Source: a bacterium UBP6_UBA1209 (GTDB lineage: Bacteria; UBP6; UBA1177). From it: 40,403 nt of DNA. The DNA lies in the NCBI GenBank assembly GCA_002309575.1, contig DBXP01000015.1:58970-99372 (forward strand). Reading direction: 5' to 3'. Below are positions 16,335 through 25,783 of this stretch, piece after piece (position 1 is the stretch's first letter; each line of letters opens with the position of its first letter). The notes under the pieces are model-generated. The model was not told the DNA's origin. It worked only from the letters and a program-made list of their open reading frames with translations, and searched no databases. The translations under genes and the position numbers were made by a program.

Positions 16335-18416
16335 CTAGTTGTTGAGCCACTTCTCAAATTCTTCGAGGGAGAGCTCTCGGCCGGTAAAGTCTTTGATCAT
16401 GTCGTTGCCGGATTTGTTTCCGCCCTGTTTGAGGACTGTGTCTCTGTATTTGCCCATGATTTCGGGGTTCATGAGACCTCCGTTATTCATTATGTAACCG
16501 TAAAAATCCTTGGCGATAGAGAGCGACCACATGTAGGTGTAGTAGTTCGAAGTGTAGTTTACAAGGTGACCGAAGTTCTCGATCTGGTGAGTCTCTTCAT
16601 ATGATTTCCACGGAGAGATCTCTTTTTCGAGCTGCTTTTCGAAAGCGTGATGGTCGAAGCCTTCCGGATTCTGAAGGAAGAGGTCCAGCGAAAGTTTGGC
16701 GAGATAGAGCTGTCTCGAAACGTGGAGACCTTTTCCGAATTCATCTGATTTTTTCATCTTTTCGACAAGTTCGGTCGGAATCGGCTCGCCTGCATCGTTG
16801 GTTGCCCAAAGCTGAAGGATAGCCGGATCCCAGACATACTCTTCCATGAACTGCGAGGGAACTTCAACGAAGTCGCGCTGGCAGTTTGTGCCTGCAAAAC
16901 GTACATACTTGTACTCGCGGGCGAGAATTCCGTTGATGAGGTGTCCGAATTCGTGGAAAAGAGTCTGAACATTGTCGTGGCTGATGTATGATTTGCCGTT
17001 TACAGGCTCCGGGAAGTTGCCGATTATCGACATTCTCGGAAGTCTGCCCTTGATGCCCTGAATATTGGTGAACATTGCGAAGTGTTTGTACTTGTTCGGG
17101 CGCGGATAGAGGTCAAGTTCGAATTCGCCGATTTTTTCGCCGTTTGCGTAAACGTCGAAAGACATTACGCTTTCGTGCCATACATCATCTCTTTTTACCT
17201 TTTCGAACTTAAGTCCGAAGATTTTTTCGTTGACGATGAAAATGCCGTTGATGACCTTTTGCATCTCGAAATACTGCTCGGCTTCCTGCGGGTTGTAGTT
17301 GAACTTTTCCATGCGGACAAGACGCGGAATGTAGAATCTGTCCCAGGGTTCGACCTCGACATCCTCTTTGCCGGTGAGCTGTTTTTTCTTCGCAAGAAGA
17401 ACCTCTGCATCGCGTTTTGCGTACTTCATCGAAATCGGGATGATTTTATCAAGGAAATTCTTAGCATTTTCCGGGTTTTCGATCATCATTTTTGATTCGG
17501 AAAGTTCTGCCCAGTTTTTGTAGCCGAGAAGTTTTGCGAATTTTGCCTTTGCCTTGAGGTAGTTTGCGAAAATCTCGGTGTTCTGCGGGAAAGCGACATT
17601 CTGGGCAGCCATATACATCTGCTTTCTGACATCCTCGTTGTCAGCGTATTCCATGATCGGGAAATAATCCGGATAGTCTGTCGAAAGCACGATCATGCCG
17701 TTTTCGTCTTTCGGCTTTGAGTTGATGAAACTCTCCGGCATGCCTTTAAGCTGCTCGACCGTGAATTTGAGTTCCTTTCTGTCCGCTGCAATGTTTGCAT
17801 TGAACTTCTGTTCGAGCTCGACTGCCTCTGCGTTGGTCTTTTTGATTTCTTCGCGTGTCGCATCATCCTTGTCGACACCGGATCTTTTGAAATCGTCGAT
17901 GAGATCTTTGAGGAAGTGCTTGTCCTGGTCGTCAAGTGCAGGATCGTCAGCCGGAATAGCTGCTGCGACTTGGTAGAGACCGGCATCAAGATTGATTTCG
18001 GTAACGAGCGACATGAGCTCGGATTCTGCAAGCATAGCCGCATTTCTGATGCCTTCGTCGGGATGGTTCATCTCATAGATCCCGATTTTTCCCCAGGTAT
18101 CTTCAATTATCGTTTCGAACTTGTTGAAAAGCTGGAGCTTTTCGATGGAGGTCCTTCCCTCGGGATTTGCCTTGATGTCGGCAATCGTCTCTTTTACAGC
18201 CTGCAAAGCTGAGCGGCACTCTGCCAGATATTTGTTGCCGAGCTCGCCGAAGTCCTCTTTTTTCTCTTCCTGAGCCGGAGCCGGTGTCTGACCCGCCGGG
18301 GCCTCAACTGCAGCCGGAGCCTCCTTCTTTTCCTCCTGTTTGGGAGCGTCACTTGTTGCGCAAGAACCGATAAAGGCGATAGATGCCGCAATCAATAAAG
18401 CCAACATTTTTTTCAT
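16335..18416 (-). CDS. M3 family zinc metallopeptidase, lipoprotein
   Basis: 693 residues. A signal peptide with lipobox Ile-Gly-Ser-Cys (Cys19) is followed by a low-complexity Ala/Pro/Glu/Lys linker (about 20-55). The rest is an all-helical M3 (oligopeptidase A/thimet-type) domain with the zinc motif HEFGH at 488-492 and a FVEVPSQ segment about 27 residues later that should carry the third ligand. M3 enzymes cut short peptides. Most bacterial members are cytosolic, so lipid anchoring suggests a periplasmic or surface role in peptide uptake. ATG 18416 follows an AGGAGG-type site. The promoter is at 18467-18494, and the GT2 cluster follows. Confidence 0.93.
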   Translation of the reverse strand: MKKMLALLIAASIAFIGSCATSDAPKQEEKKEAPAAVEAPAGQTPAPAQEEKKEDFGELGNKYLAECRSALQAVKETIADIKANPEGRTSIEKLQLFNKFETIIEDTWGKIGIYEMNHPDEGIRNAAMLAESELMSLVTEINLDAGLYQVAAAIPADDPALDDQDKHFLKDLIDDFKRSGVDKDDATREEIKKTNAEAVELEQKFNANIAADRKELKFTVEQLKGMPESFINSKPKDENGMIVLSTDYPDYFPIMEYADNEDVRKQMYMAAQNVAFPQNTEIFANYLKAKAKFAKLLGYKNWAELSESKMMIENPENAKNFLDKIIPISMKYAKRDAEVLLAKKKQLTGKEDVEVEPWDRFYIPRLVRMEKFNYNPQEAEQYFEMQKVINGIFIVNEKIFGLKFEKVKRDDVWHESVMSFDVYANGEKIGEFELDLYPRPNKYKHFAMFTNIQGIKGRLPRMSIIGNFPEPVNGKSYISHDNVQTLFHEFGHLINGILAREYKYVRFAGTNCQRDFVEVPSQFMEEYVWDPAILQLWATNDAGEPIPTELVEKMKKSDEFGKGLHVSRQLYLAKLSLDLFLQNPEGFDHHAFEKQLEKEISPWKSYEETHQIENFGHLVNYTSNYYTYMWSLSIAKDFYGYIMNNGGLMNPEIMGKYRDTVLKQGGNKSGNDMIKDFTGRELSLEEFEKWLNN

Positions 18417-18442
18417 CTTTTTCTCCTCCTGATGTCATTTTA

Positions 18443-18455
18443 TTAGGTAACCTAA
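18443..18455. promoter_or_regulatory. Possible operator: inverted repeat TTAGGT-A-ACCTAA
   Basis: A perfect 6+1+6 inverted repeat lies immediately downstream of the predicted -10 box of the minus-strand promoter, at about the transcription start or first leader bases. Such a position suits a repressor site. No regulator is identified. Confidence 0.4.
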
Positions 18456-18466
18456 AAATTGATATT

Positions 18467-18494
18467 ATTGTAGGGTCAGCGTGTTTTTAGTCAA
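18467..18494 (-). promoter_or_regulatory. Sigma-70-type promoter for the M3 peptidase and GT operon
   Basis: On the minus strand, -35 TTGACT (18489-18494) and -10 TACAAT (18467-18472) have a 16-bp spacer. Each differs from consensus at one position. Transcription should start near 18460, about 45 nt before the M3 peptidase ATG. Confidence 0.7.
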
Positions 18495-18597
18495 ATTTTC
18501 GTTACTCAAAGCCGTCCGGAGGTATTAATTCTGTTGATTTTTACATCGCTTAATATAAATAGTATGGCTTTTAATTGTCACATTAGCGGAGCTGAAA

Positions 18598-19497
18598 ATG
18601 ATGACTGAAAAAAAAGAGGCGCTTTTAAAGCTGTTCGACGGCTGGCAGGCGTGCGTCCCGGCCGATGTTGTTCCGTACGCAAACCAGATTATAGAGGATA
18701 TTACCGACGAAGAGATCGATGACTTTATGGCGAAGTTCGAAAAGGCGGGTACCCACTGGGGTTTTTCCGAATCGTCCGACTTTGTGGACAAGACTGTCGG
18801 AAATGTCTTGAGAAAACTTCTGACATGTTCGGTGAGCGGCAGGGAAAATTTGGAAAATGCTCTGGAATCGTTAAAAAAATCTGAGGCTTCGAAGCTGATA
18901 TTCGTCTCTAACCATCTTAGTTATTCCGATACGAACATCTTTCTGCTTGCCCTGAAAGATACCTTTGAAAAACACGGTTTTGCGCACGATCTGACGGTTA
19001 TTGCCGGGCCGAAGGTCTTTTCGCACCCGCTTCGCAAATTCGCGAGTATGCACTTCAACACGCTGCTGCTGATCCAGTCCCACACTGTTTCGACAACTCA
19101 GGTCGAATACTCCCTCCGCGAGATTGCAAAGGCCGCTCTTCAGGTGCGAGACGACATCCGTGACCGTGTTAAGATCGTCTTTATTTTTCCGGAGGGGAAA
19201 CGCAGCCGTGACGGTCAGATCAAGCAGTTCCTTCCGGGTGTCTACAAGCTGATCGATATCGATGAAAAGGCTCTCGTCATGCCTGTGGCGATAACCGGCG
19301 GTGATCAGATGCTGCCTGTATCACATGCGGATCTTCGTTATGCAAATGCCTCTGTGACCCTCGGCAGGGCTGAGTATGTCGCGGACATCAAGGCCGGGAT
19401 CGAAGATCAGTCGAATATAAAACAGGAGTTCATGGATTATCTCGGCAGGCGGGTCGCGGCTTTGCTGCCGGAATCGATGCATGGCTTCTATAAATGA
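18598..19497 (+). CDS. PlsC-like 1-acyl-glycerol-3-phosphate acyltransferase family protein
   Basis: 299 residues. The acyltransferase motif NHLSYSD (His-X4-Asp, catalytic) and the glycerophosphate-binding FPEGKRSR are both present, followed by FLPGVYKL. About 95 extra N-terminal residues have no obvious membrane helix, so this is longer than a minimal PlsC. The family transfers acyl chains to lysophosphatidate or related lipids at the inner membrane. ATG 18598 is preceded by GGAG with six-base spacing; a second ATG follows directly. It is the first gene of the long plus-strand operon and lies 7 bp before the first lipoprotein gene. The exact acceptor is unknown. Confidence 0.88.
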   Translation: MMTEKKEALLKLFDGWQACVPADVVPYANQIIEDITDEEIDDFMAKFEKAGTHWGFSESSDFVDKTVGNVLRKLLTCSVSGRENLENALESLKKSEASKLIFVSNHLSYSDTNIFLLALKDTFEKHGFAHDLTVIAGPKVFSHPLRKFASMHFNTLLLIQSHTVSTTQVEYSLREIAKAALQVRDDIRDRVKIVFIFPEGKRSRDGQIKQFLPGVYKLIDIDEKALVMPVAITGGDQMLPVSHADLRYANASVTLGRAEYVADIKAGIEDQSNIKQEFMDYLGRRVAALLPESMHGFYK

Positions 19498-19504
19498 GGT
19501 TGAT

Positions 19505-20713
19505 ATGCTTAAATTATTGAAAAAACTTTTGGTTTTAGTTGCTGTTGCTCTCTCTTTCGCGTGCAACACCGATACGAAGCTCGTCTATCCTTCCGAGGAT
19601 GTGATCAACCGTGTCACCGATTTTTATCTTCTTTCCGACAACGAGACGTTTATGATCCTCAGCAGCGACATGAACAGAAGATACGACTTCGGCAGGCTTG
19701 TTATGATGAAGATCTCAGAAAACGCAGAGGGAAAAAAGAGCATCAAGTTTGTTGATTCCGTGCTGGTGCCGGCTATTGCCGGTAAAATGGCGGTCGACGA
19801 TAACGAAACGACGGTCTATGTCACTACGCGTGACGATCACGGTCTTGTCAGGGTCAGCATCGAGGGTGAACCGGGGGATTACAGGCTGGACTACAATGAC
19901 GATACAGACGGCAACGTTCCCAAGGTCCTCGGAACAAAAAAAGAACCTTATGCAGTCGTATGGCGTGAAGAGGATTCGGTCCTTCTGGTTACGCATCTGC
20001 TGAACGGCGAGCTTTCGATCGTCGACGGCAAAAAATGGAAGGTCATTCAGGATACGAAGCTGAAGTACGGCGTTACCGACATCCTTTTTGACGAATTTTC
20101 CGGTTATTACATGACAAGCCACAGAAGCTCCGGGAACATTACGCTTATAGACCTTCACCAGGGGCTTGAAAACGAGTTCGTTGTTTCGACAAAAGAAATT
20201 TCGCTCGGGCTTCCGACCAAGGGGTATGATATCCGCAGTCTGAAGAAATCGAGAGGTGAAAATGTTTTCTACGCGGCATTCCAGAACCTTCCGGATGACG
20301 ACAACGACTACGAAGAGGATACCGCTCCGCAGCTTGTAACTTTCTCTCTTGAAAACAAAAAAGCCAATGTTATCAACACATTCCCCCTGAACGGTGACTT
20401 GGGCGAAATAAGCGTCTTTCCATATACTACCGGCTCGGAGGAGGAAAATTCCGCCTTTGAGAGCGAGCTGATATTTATAGCGAATCCCAGCGAAAACAGG
20501 ATCTGGATTTACGACCCGGCCAGGAATCAGGTCATTCGTGAGATCTCCTACGGCAAGGATGATGAGTGCGAACCCTATCAGGTTTATTCGAAGGCGCTCA
20601 CCGAAACATCAGGATACCTTTTTGTCTCCTGTTTCTCGCATGATCTGGTCTATGTCTATGAGGTGGATCTTTCCAACGATGATCTGGTAACTGAGATCGG
20701 AGCGCTGAAATGA
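19505..20713 (+). CDS. Predicted lipoprotein with beta-propeller-like repeats
   Basis: 402 residues from ATG 19505, chosen because GAGGT lies just upstream and a signal peptide then starts at residue 1. The signal ends ALSFAC at Cys20; the lipobox is slightly atypical. The mature part alternates short beta-strands and turns, for example VYVTTRDDHGLVRV, VTHLLNGELSIVDG and GYLFVSCFSHDLVYVYEV. This resembles YncE-type surface-layer or beta-propeller proteins. It is acidic with an Asp/Glu-rich loop (DDDNDYEEDTA). No enzyme motif is seen. Its stop overlaps the next lipoprotein start by 4 bp, so the pair is translationally coupled and probably acts together on the outer membrane. Confidence 0.85.
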   Translation: MLKLLKKLLVLVAVALSFACNTDTKLVYPSEDVINRVTDFYLLSDNETFMILSSDMNRRYDFGRLVMMKISENAEGKKSIKFVDSVLVPAIAGKMAVDDNETTVYVTTRDDHGLVRVSIEGEPGDYRLDYNDDTDGNVPKVLGTKKEPYAVVWREEDSVLLVTHLLNGELSIVDGKKWKVIQDTKLKYGVTDILFDEFSGYYMTSHRSSGNITLIDLHQGLENEFVVSTKEISLGLPTKGYDIRSLKKSRGENVFYAAFQNLPDDDNDYEEDTAPQLVTFSLENKKANVINTFPLNGDLGEISVFPYTTGSEEENSAFESELIFIANPSENRIWIYDPARNQVIREISYGKDDECEPYQVYSKALTETSGYLFVSCFSHDLVYVYEVDLSNDDLVTEIGALK

Positions 20714-22632
20714 AAATTTTTCGCGCTGTTCTGCCAATAATTTTAATGCTCTGCGTTTCCGTCGGGTGCTCGGGCAGCGGAAACAGCTATTTTTTCGAGA
20801 ATCCGGTCGATCTCACGACGGTTGAAAACGTTGTCTGCAAAAACGGCTCTGTTTCATATATCGGTTTTATTACCGACAACACGAAAAAGTATGGTGCCAG
20901 ACTGATGGAAATCAGCGGCTGCGGGCGCAAGATCGATAAGAAATTCAAGGATAAACGTGATGGCAAGACAGGTATCTATATAGGCGGAGTAGGAATAAAA
21001 TCAGACATCTTCATCAAGGACGGAGAGGCATACATCGCGGTTGCGACATCGGGGCATGTCGCCGCCGACCACTGGAAAGACAACAAAAAAGAGGAAAAGC
21101 GGCTTCCTCCGCACAAAGGCAGGATCGCTCTCCGCCGTTTGACGAACCGTGTCGCTCACGAGCCCGAATTCAACCGCAGTTTTCCGCTGGATTTCTACCC
21201 TGAAAATGTCAAGGCTTATCTGAACGAGGGGTTCTTCTTTTCCGGTTCGGATCTGGGAAAGAGGTTTATCGGATTTGTGACGCCCGAAGGCGAGGGCGAG
21301 GTGAAGGAGATCGATTTCGATGTTTCGGATATCGTTGTCTTCAGCAACAGGATCCTTGTTTTCGACAAGAGCGACGGCTCCGTCTACACTGTCTCAAAGG
21401 AACTAGAGACCGAGAAGGTCCGTACTTACGACAAGTTCGTCTCCGGCAGAATGACAGGGATCTTCGACAAACGTGTCATCTTTTTCAAGGAGCGCGAGCT
21501 TGAGATATACAGCGCATCGCTCGAGCTTCTGGATTCGCTCGAGACTCCTGAGAATTTTGATATTTCGGCTGTTACCGAACTTGTTTACACCGAAAGCTAC
21601 GACTACAGGCTTGTGAAGCCCGGGACTCTGGAAGAACGGGTCGAGATCTATCATAGAGACGAAGTGTCGGATGAAGACGAGGCGGAGGAGGCAGAGGAGA
21701 CCTTTGCCGATGAGATAGACTACGAAAACTGGGAGACTTCGGATGCCTTCGAGGGAAATATAATTTTAGTCTCATCGAAAAACGGCAGGATCCTGGCGTA
21801 CGATTTTGAAACTTCGGCATGGCTTGTCCAGCCATACGATGACTCGGGAAAGTCAAACGACTATGCAAGGCAGCTCAGGCCCTACATGAACGGCAGGTAC
21901 TCTTTTTATCCGCAGAGCGATGCGGCGGACTCTGAAAACGGCGCCGTTCTTGATAGTGTCGAGGCAAACAGGGGGACGATCTTCCCGATGACTTACCGCT
22001 TTGTCTACGAGGGGACTTTCGAGGGCAGCAGTTCTATGTCGGGTATTTACGATGCCACCGGAAATACAATAACGGATGAGGGTGCGGACTTTACGGCATT
22101 CGGGATCGATCCGGAGACCGACCGTGTCGTTCTCACGAGCCGTCTCCGCTCTGAAGGGTGCGGGATCCCCGAAAATACCAGCGTTACGATGCAGATCTCA
22201 TCCGTCGAGGAGCAGGTGCTGCATCTTGAGGCAGGCGAATATTCATCGAAGATCGCAGACTGCTTCGGCGAAACCTTGGGTTACGCAATTTATGCGGAGG
22301 GAAAATATGCGGTTTCACGTGAAACAGCAGACGGTAAATTTTTCCTGGGCCGCGGTTCAGAGATCGGGGCCGGCGAAACCGGATTTACCTACGAGGACGA
22401 CTCTGTCGGTGTTGTGATCCGCCGCAGGGACGATGCCGTCGCGACTGAAAAGGAGACTTCGTTTTACTTCAAAGTCAACCCGGGGATCCCGTATGTCGGC
22501 ATCTCCTCTTCGGATGTAATGAACGTTATGTCCAACCCTGCGCCTATGCGTTTTGTCGCTTTTTCAACTCTGACAAGGCGTGTGATAGAGTATGATTTAT
22601 CGGGTAATTCCGTTGTAAAGGTTTACAAATAG
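20710..22632 (+). CDS. Large predicted lipoprotein, partner of the preceding gene
   Basis: 640 residues. The signal peptide ends VSVGC (Cys20), a good lipobox. The remainder is beta-rich and acidic, with a strongly acidic stretch around residues 315-335 (EVSDEDEAEEAEETFADEID). I recognise no conserved family. The alternating strand pattern again suggests a propeller or beta-sandwich. A few paired cysteines (SGCGRK, EGCGIPE) could form disulfides in the periplasm. It starts by ATGA overlap with the upstream lipoprotein and is followed 10 bp later by lolA, which would be expected to ferry such lipoproteins. Confidence 0.82.
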   Translation: MKIFRAVLPIILMLCVSVGCSGSGNSYFFENPVDLTTVENVVCKNGSVSYIGFITDNTKKYGARLMEISGCGRKIDKKFKDKRDGKTGIYIGGVGIKSDIFIKDGEAYIAVATSGHVAADHWKDNKKEEKRLPPHKGRIALRRLTNRVAHEPEFNRSFPLDFYPENVKAYLNEGFFFSGSDLGKRFIGFVTPEGEGEVKEIDFDVSDIVVFSNRILVFDKSDGSVYTVSKELETEKVRTYDKFVSGRMTGIFDKRVIFFKERELEIYSASLELLDSLETPENFDISAVTELVYTESYDYRLVKPGTLEERVEIYHRDEVSDEDEAEEAEETFADEIDYENWETSDAFEGNIILVSSKNGRILAYDFETSAWLVQPYDDSGKSNDYARQLRPYMNGRYSFYPQSDAADSENGAVLDSVEANRGTIFPMTYRFVYEGTFEGSSSMSGIYDATGNTITDEGADFTAFGIDPETDRVVLTSRLRSEGCGIPENTSVTMQISSVEEQVLHLEAGEYSSKIADCFGETLGYAIYAEGKYAVSRETADGKFFLGRGSEIGAGETGFTYEDDSVGVVIRRRDDAVATEKETSFYFKVNPGIPYVGISSSDVMNVMSNPAPMRFVAFSTLTRRVIEYDLSGNSVVKVYK

Positions 22633-22642
22633 GAGGTTTTAT

Positions 22643-23308
22643 ATGAAATTTTCAAAAATTTTAGTACTTGCGGCACTTCTCTTTTCATTCACGCTTTTTG
22701 CCGACGACGCGACTCAGATCGCGACAAAGATCCTCGGCAGATACAATGATATAAAGAGCTTTTCCACCAACTTCTCAAGAGTGTTTATCCAGAGCTCGAC
22801 GGGAAAAAAGACGACGGACGGCGGAACGATATCATTTATCGCACCCTCCAACATCCGCATGGATGTCTTCACCGACGGAAAACTCACCGAGCAGACCTTC
22901 GTCGATGCCAAACAGACGGTTTTGATTTACCACAGCAAAAAGAGTGCGCTTGTCAGAAAGTCGTCAAGCGAGGCAAGCGACTATCTTGTATTTCTCAAAG
23001 GCCTGCCTGAGGTCGAAAAAAGGTTCACGGTGACCGATTCGACAGGCACGATCGAGAAGGCAAAAAAGACCGGAATGACGATCAAGCCCGGATCGGAAAT
23101 GCTGAAGCTTACGCCGAAAAATCCGATCCCGAACGTAAAATACATTTTTATCACGGCGATAAACGGTGAAATCGACAGCGTCATTATTATCGACCAGCTG
23201 AAAAATATCAACCAGTTCACATTTTCGGGCATCAAGCTCAACCCGGCGCTTGACAAAAAGAGCTTCGATTCCTCTATCCCGAAGGGCTTTGAGGTCTCCG
23301 ATTTTTAA
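22643..23308 (+). CDS. lolA: Outer-membrane lipoprotein carrier LolA-like protein
   Basis: 221 residues with a cleavable Sec signal (about 1-20, ending TLFADD) and no lipobox, so it is soluble in the periplasm. The mature protein shows the LolA/LolB-fold pattern: Y.DIKSFSTNFSR, then GTISFIAPSNIRMDV, then hydrophobic strands forming a half-barrel, ending NQFTFSGIKLNPALD. LolA shuttles lipoproteins from the LolCDE ABC transporter to the outer membrane. The ribosome site AGGAGG is strong. Placement directly after two lipoprotein genes supports the assignment. A related LolA-fold carrier of lipids is the main alternative. Confidence 0.85.
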   Translation: MKFSKILVLAALLFSFTLFADDATQIATKILGRYNDIKSFSTNFSRVFIQSSTGKKTTDGGTISFIAPSNIRMDVFTDGKLTEQTFVDAKQTVLIYHSKKSALVRKSSSEASDYLVFLKGLPEVEKRFTVTDSTGTIEKAKKTGMTIKPGSEMLKLTPKNPIPNVKYIFITAINGEIDSVIIIDQLKNINQFTFSGIKLNPALDKKSFDSSIPKGFEVSDF

Positions 23309-23334
23309 TTCACATATCTTCCCGGAGAAATTTT

Positions 23335-25779
23335 ATGAGACAGAAGATTCCGGTTATTACCTGTAGAAAAGATTTATCCATAGCAAACATAAGTCTCTGC
23401 TTTCCCGGCGGAAGCTCGCTTGAGGATGAGGAGACTTTAGGTTTCGCGCACTTCTGCGAGCACCTTGCATTCAAACTGAGACACAACGGAATGGGGATTG
23501 CCGATTACGTCGAAGGGCTGGGTGGTTCAAGCAACGCCTTTACATCGAACGACGGCATAGTCTTTGATGTGACTGTCCGCAGGGATGAGGTCGCCCGGAC
23601 TCTGAGATTCCTTGAACAGATTTTTGCGAAGTCCTTTGAAACCATCGCGGATGCCGATTTCAACGAGGAGAAAAAGGTCGTCCTCGAGGAGAAGGCGATG
23701 TATGCCGACGATCCGATGGAGAATGTTTTCGAGGGTATCATGAGAAACCTTTTCCCAACGCATCCGTACGGTCACAAGATCGTCGGTGAGGAGAGGACCC
23801 TTGAACCTGCAACTAAGGCGCAGATCGCCGGATTCTGGCACGATCGTGTCTTCGCGAGGCCCTTTCTGGTCGTAACGGGCGGCTATGATGAAGAGCCCGA
23901 GTTTGAAGTCGATGTCGCGGGAGAAAAGCCCGATCCGAAACTCCCGGAATGGTCGGCGGAGAGCCGTTTCCTGCTTGAACACAATCAGAAGAAGCTCTAT
24001 TTCTCGGCGGCATGGAGGCTTCCTGCGCAATCCGGTAAAATAGACGCCTGCCTTCGGATGATCTTCGCGATCATTTACGGGATCGACGGCAGCAGGATGT
24101 ACAACAGTCTTGTCTACGAGGATACCGTTTTCGACGAGTACAATGTCTCCAACATCGGTCAGCTCAGGGCTTCGGTTTTCATGCAGAATGCTGTCATGCC
24201 GGCGAAAAACGTCCTGAACCGGATCCAGAAATGGATAAAAATCTGGAACAACTACGAATTTACGCAGGTCGAAGTCGCCAAAGCCCGCGAAACGCTTCTC
24301 AGCAACGAATACTTTAACTCCGAAGGTATCGGGAACAGACCGGAAATCATGGAAAAGAGCTTCCTGATTTACGGAGACAAGGACCGGCTCGACAGGGAAT
24401 ATTTTTACGAATTTCTGCATATAACGGCTGACGACCTCAACGAATTCAAGAAAAAATATCTCGGTTTCGACAGTATGGTTTTCTGCGTTTCGAAGCCTAA
24501 AGGATACAAGTTCGACATCAACGCGGTCTCTCTTCCTGAGAACGAGGCGGCAAAACCGAAAAAGGAGCTCTATGAGCTGAAAAAACGGGGAGTCCGCGGC
24601 TTTGCAAAACCTCTTTGCGACTCAGCTTTTATTACGGGCTACATCTTGAAAAAGAGCGGGGCCTTCATGAACTGGCGCCGCCTTTCCGGCTCCTTCAAGC
24701 TTTATCTTGATGTCCTGTGCAGCTCGGCGAAAGGAATGACCCGCGATGAGACCGAATCGTTTCTGGACAAATTCGGGATCACTGTTTCACCTGTTTCAGG
24801 CAACAATGTCGGCGGGATAAAATTTAAGGTAAGAGACAGCTTTATCGATGAAGCTGCGGAAATTATCGGCAAAATTCTTGAAAACGAGATCAATGAGGAT
24901 GATTTCAGGCAGGAGAAGCAGTATGCGCTTTCGCACCTTTCTCTGCTGAACGAAGAGCCGAATTATCATATTTCGAAAGCTGCTTACAAAGAGCTTTTTG
25001 CCGGCACTCCGTACGAAGGGCTTCCGACCGGGACCAGCGAAAGCATCGAAAAGGTTACTCTGGAGAACGTCCGAGCGATCCGCAGGAATTTCATGCGCCA
25101 CGGAACATTTTCGGTAGCTCTTTCCGGCAATGCCGACAGCGAGATCCTCTCGAAGATCGTGAATGCGATCCCGGTCGAGGGCGTGCTGAAGCCCGTCGGT
25201 TCCGACTACAGCCTTCCAAAGCTTGTGGAGAAGACGGTCAAAATTCCGGTCAAGGGCAAAAACCAGCTCTATCTCACACGGGTCTTCCGCGGTCCTTCGC
25301 TTTACGACAGCGAATATGATCCGGTCAGGCTCCTCGAAAACTATCTTGTCGGCGAGAAATCTCCGCTTTTTATCGAGCTGAGGGAGAAGCAGGGGCTCGT
25401 CTATACGATGGATGTCTCTGGAATGGCTGGAACTTTCGGCGGTTCGATAACCTTCTCCGCGATAACGAGTCCTCAGAAGCGCAGCGATGTCGTCGCGGCG
25501 TTCGAGCATGTTATCGGTGATCTGAAGAGCGGAAAAATCTACAAAGACCGGCTCGACGAGATAAAAAACACGATGGAGACGGGTTTCCTCGCCTCTCAGG
25601 TCAAGAGCAACTACCATGCCTACAACATGGCTTTGGACGATGCTCTTTCGCTAGAAAAGGGGCTCTATCTCAGACAACTTGAGATAATCCGTTCGATCAC
25701 GGCCGAGAAGCTGGCTGAGACGGCGCAAAGATGGCTTCAGAACGGCATTTGGATCATGGCCGGCGATGTTTCCGAGTGA
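23335..25779 (+). CDS. M16 family zinc metallopeptidase (insulinase/pitrilysin-like)
   Basis: 814 residues, two M16 halves fused. The N-terminal half carries the inverted zinc motif HFCEH (His39, Glu42, His43) and a downstream EEKKVVLEEKAM...DDP segment supplying the third ligand. The C-terminal half has no zinc site but keeps the REKQGLVY substrate-binding Arg/Tyr motif, as expected for an active M16 clamshell. No signal peptide is visible, so it probably acts in the cytoplasm on peptides of up to about 70 residues. ATG 23335 lies 26 bp after lolA with GGAG upstream. The methyltransferase gene begins around its stop codon. Confidence 0.94.
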   Translation: MRQKIPVITCRKDLSIANISLCFPGGSSLEDEETLGFAHFCEHLAFKLRHNGMGIADYVEGLGGSSNAFTSNDGIVFDVTVRRDEVARTLRFLEQIFAKSFETIADADFNEEKKVVLEEKAMYADDPMENVFEGIMRNLFPTHPYGHKIVGEERTLEPATKAQIAGFWHDRVFARPFLVVTGGYDEEPEFEVDVAGEKPDPKLPEWSAESRFLLEHNQKKLYFSAAWRLPAQSGKIDACLRMIFAIIYGIDGSRMYNSLVYEDTVFDEYNVSNIGQLRASVFMQNAVMPAKNVLNRIQKWIKIWNNYEFTQVEVAKARETLLSNEYFNSEGIGNRPEIMEKSFLIYGDKDRLDREYFYEFLHITADDLNEFKKKYLGFDSMVFCVSKPKGYKFDINAVSLPENEAAKPKKELYELKKRGVRGFAKPLCDSAFITGYILKKSGAFMNWRRLSGSFKLYLDVLCSSAKGMTRDETESFLDKFGITVSPVSGNNVGGIKFKVRDSFIDEAAEIIGKILENEINEDDFRQEKQYALSHLSLLNEEPNYHISKAAYKELFAGTPYEGLPTGTSESIEKVTLENVRAIRRNFMRHGTFSVALSGNADSEILSKIVNAIPVEGVLKPVGSDYSLPKLVEKTVKIPVKGKNQLYLTRVFRGPSLYDSEYDPVRLLENYLVGEKSPLFIELREKQGLVYTMDVSGMAGTFGGSITFSAITSPQKRSDVVAAFEHVIGDLKSGKIYKDRLDEIKNTMETGFLASQVKSNYHAYNMALDDALSLEKGLYLRQLEIIRSITAEKLAETAQRWLQNGIWIMAGDVSE

Positions 25780-25783
25780 AATC

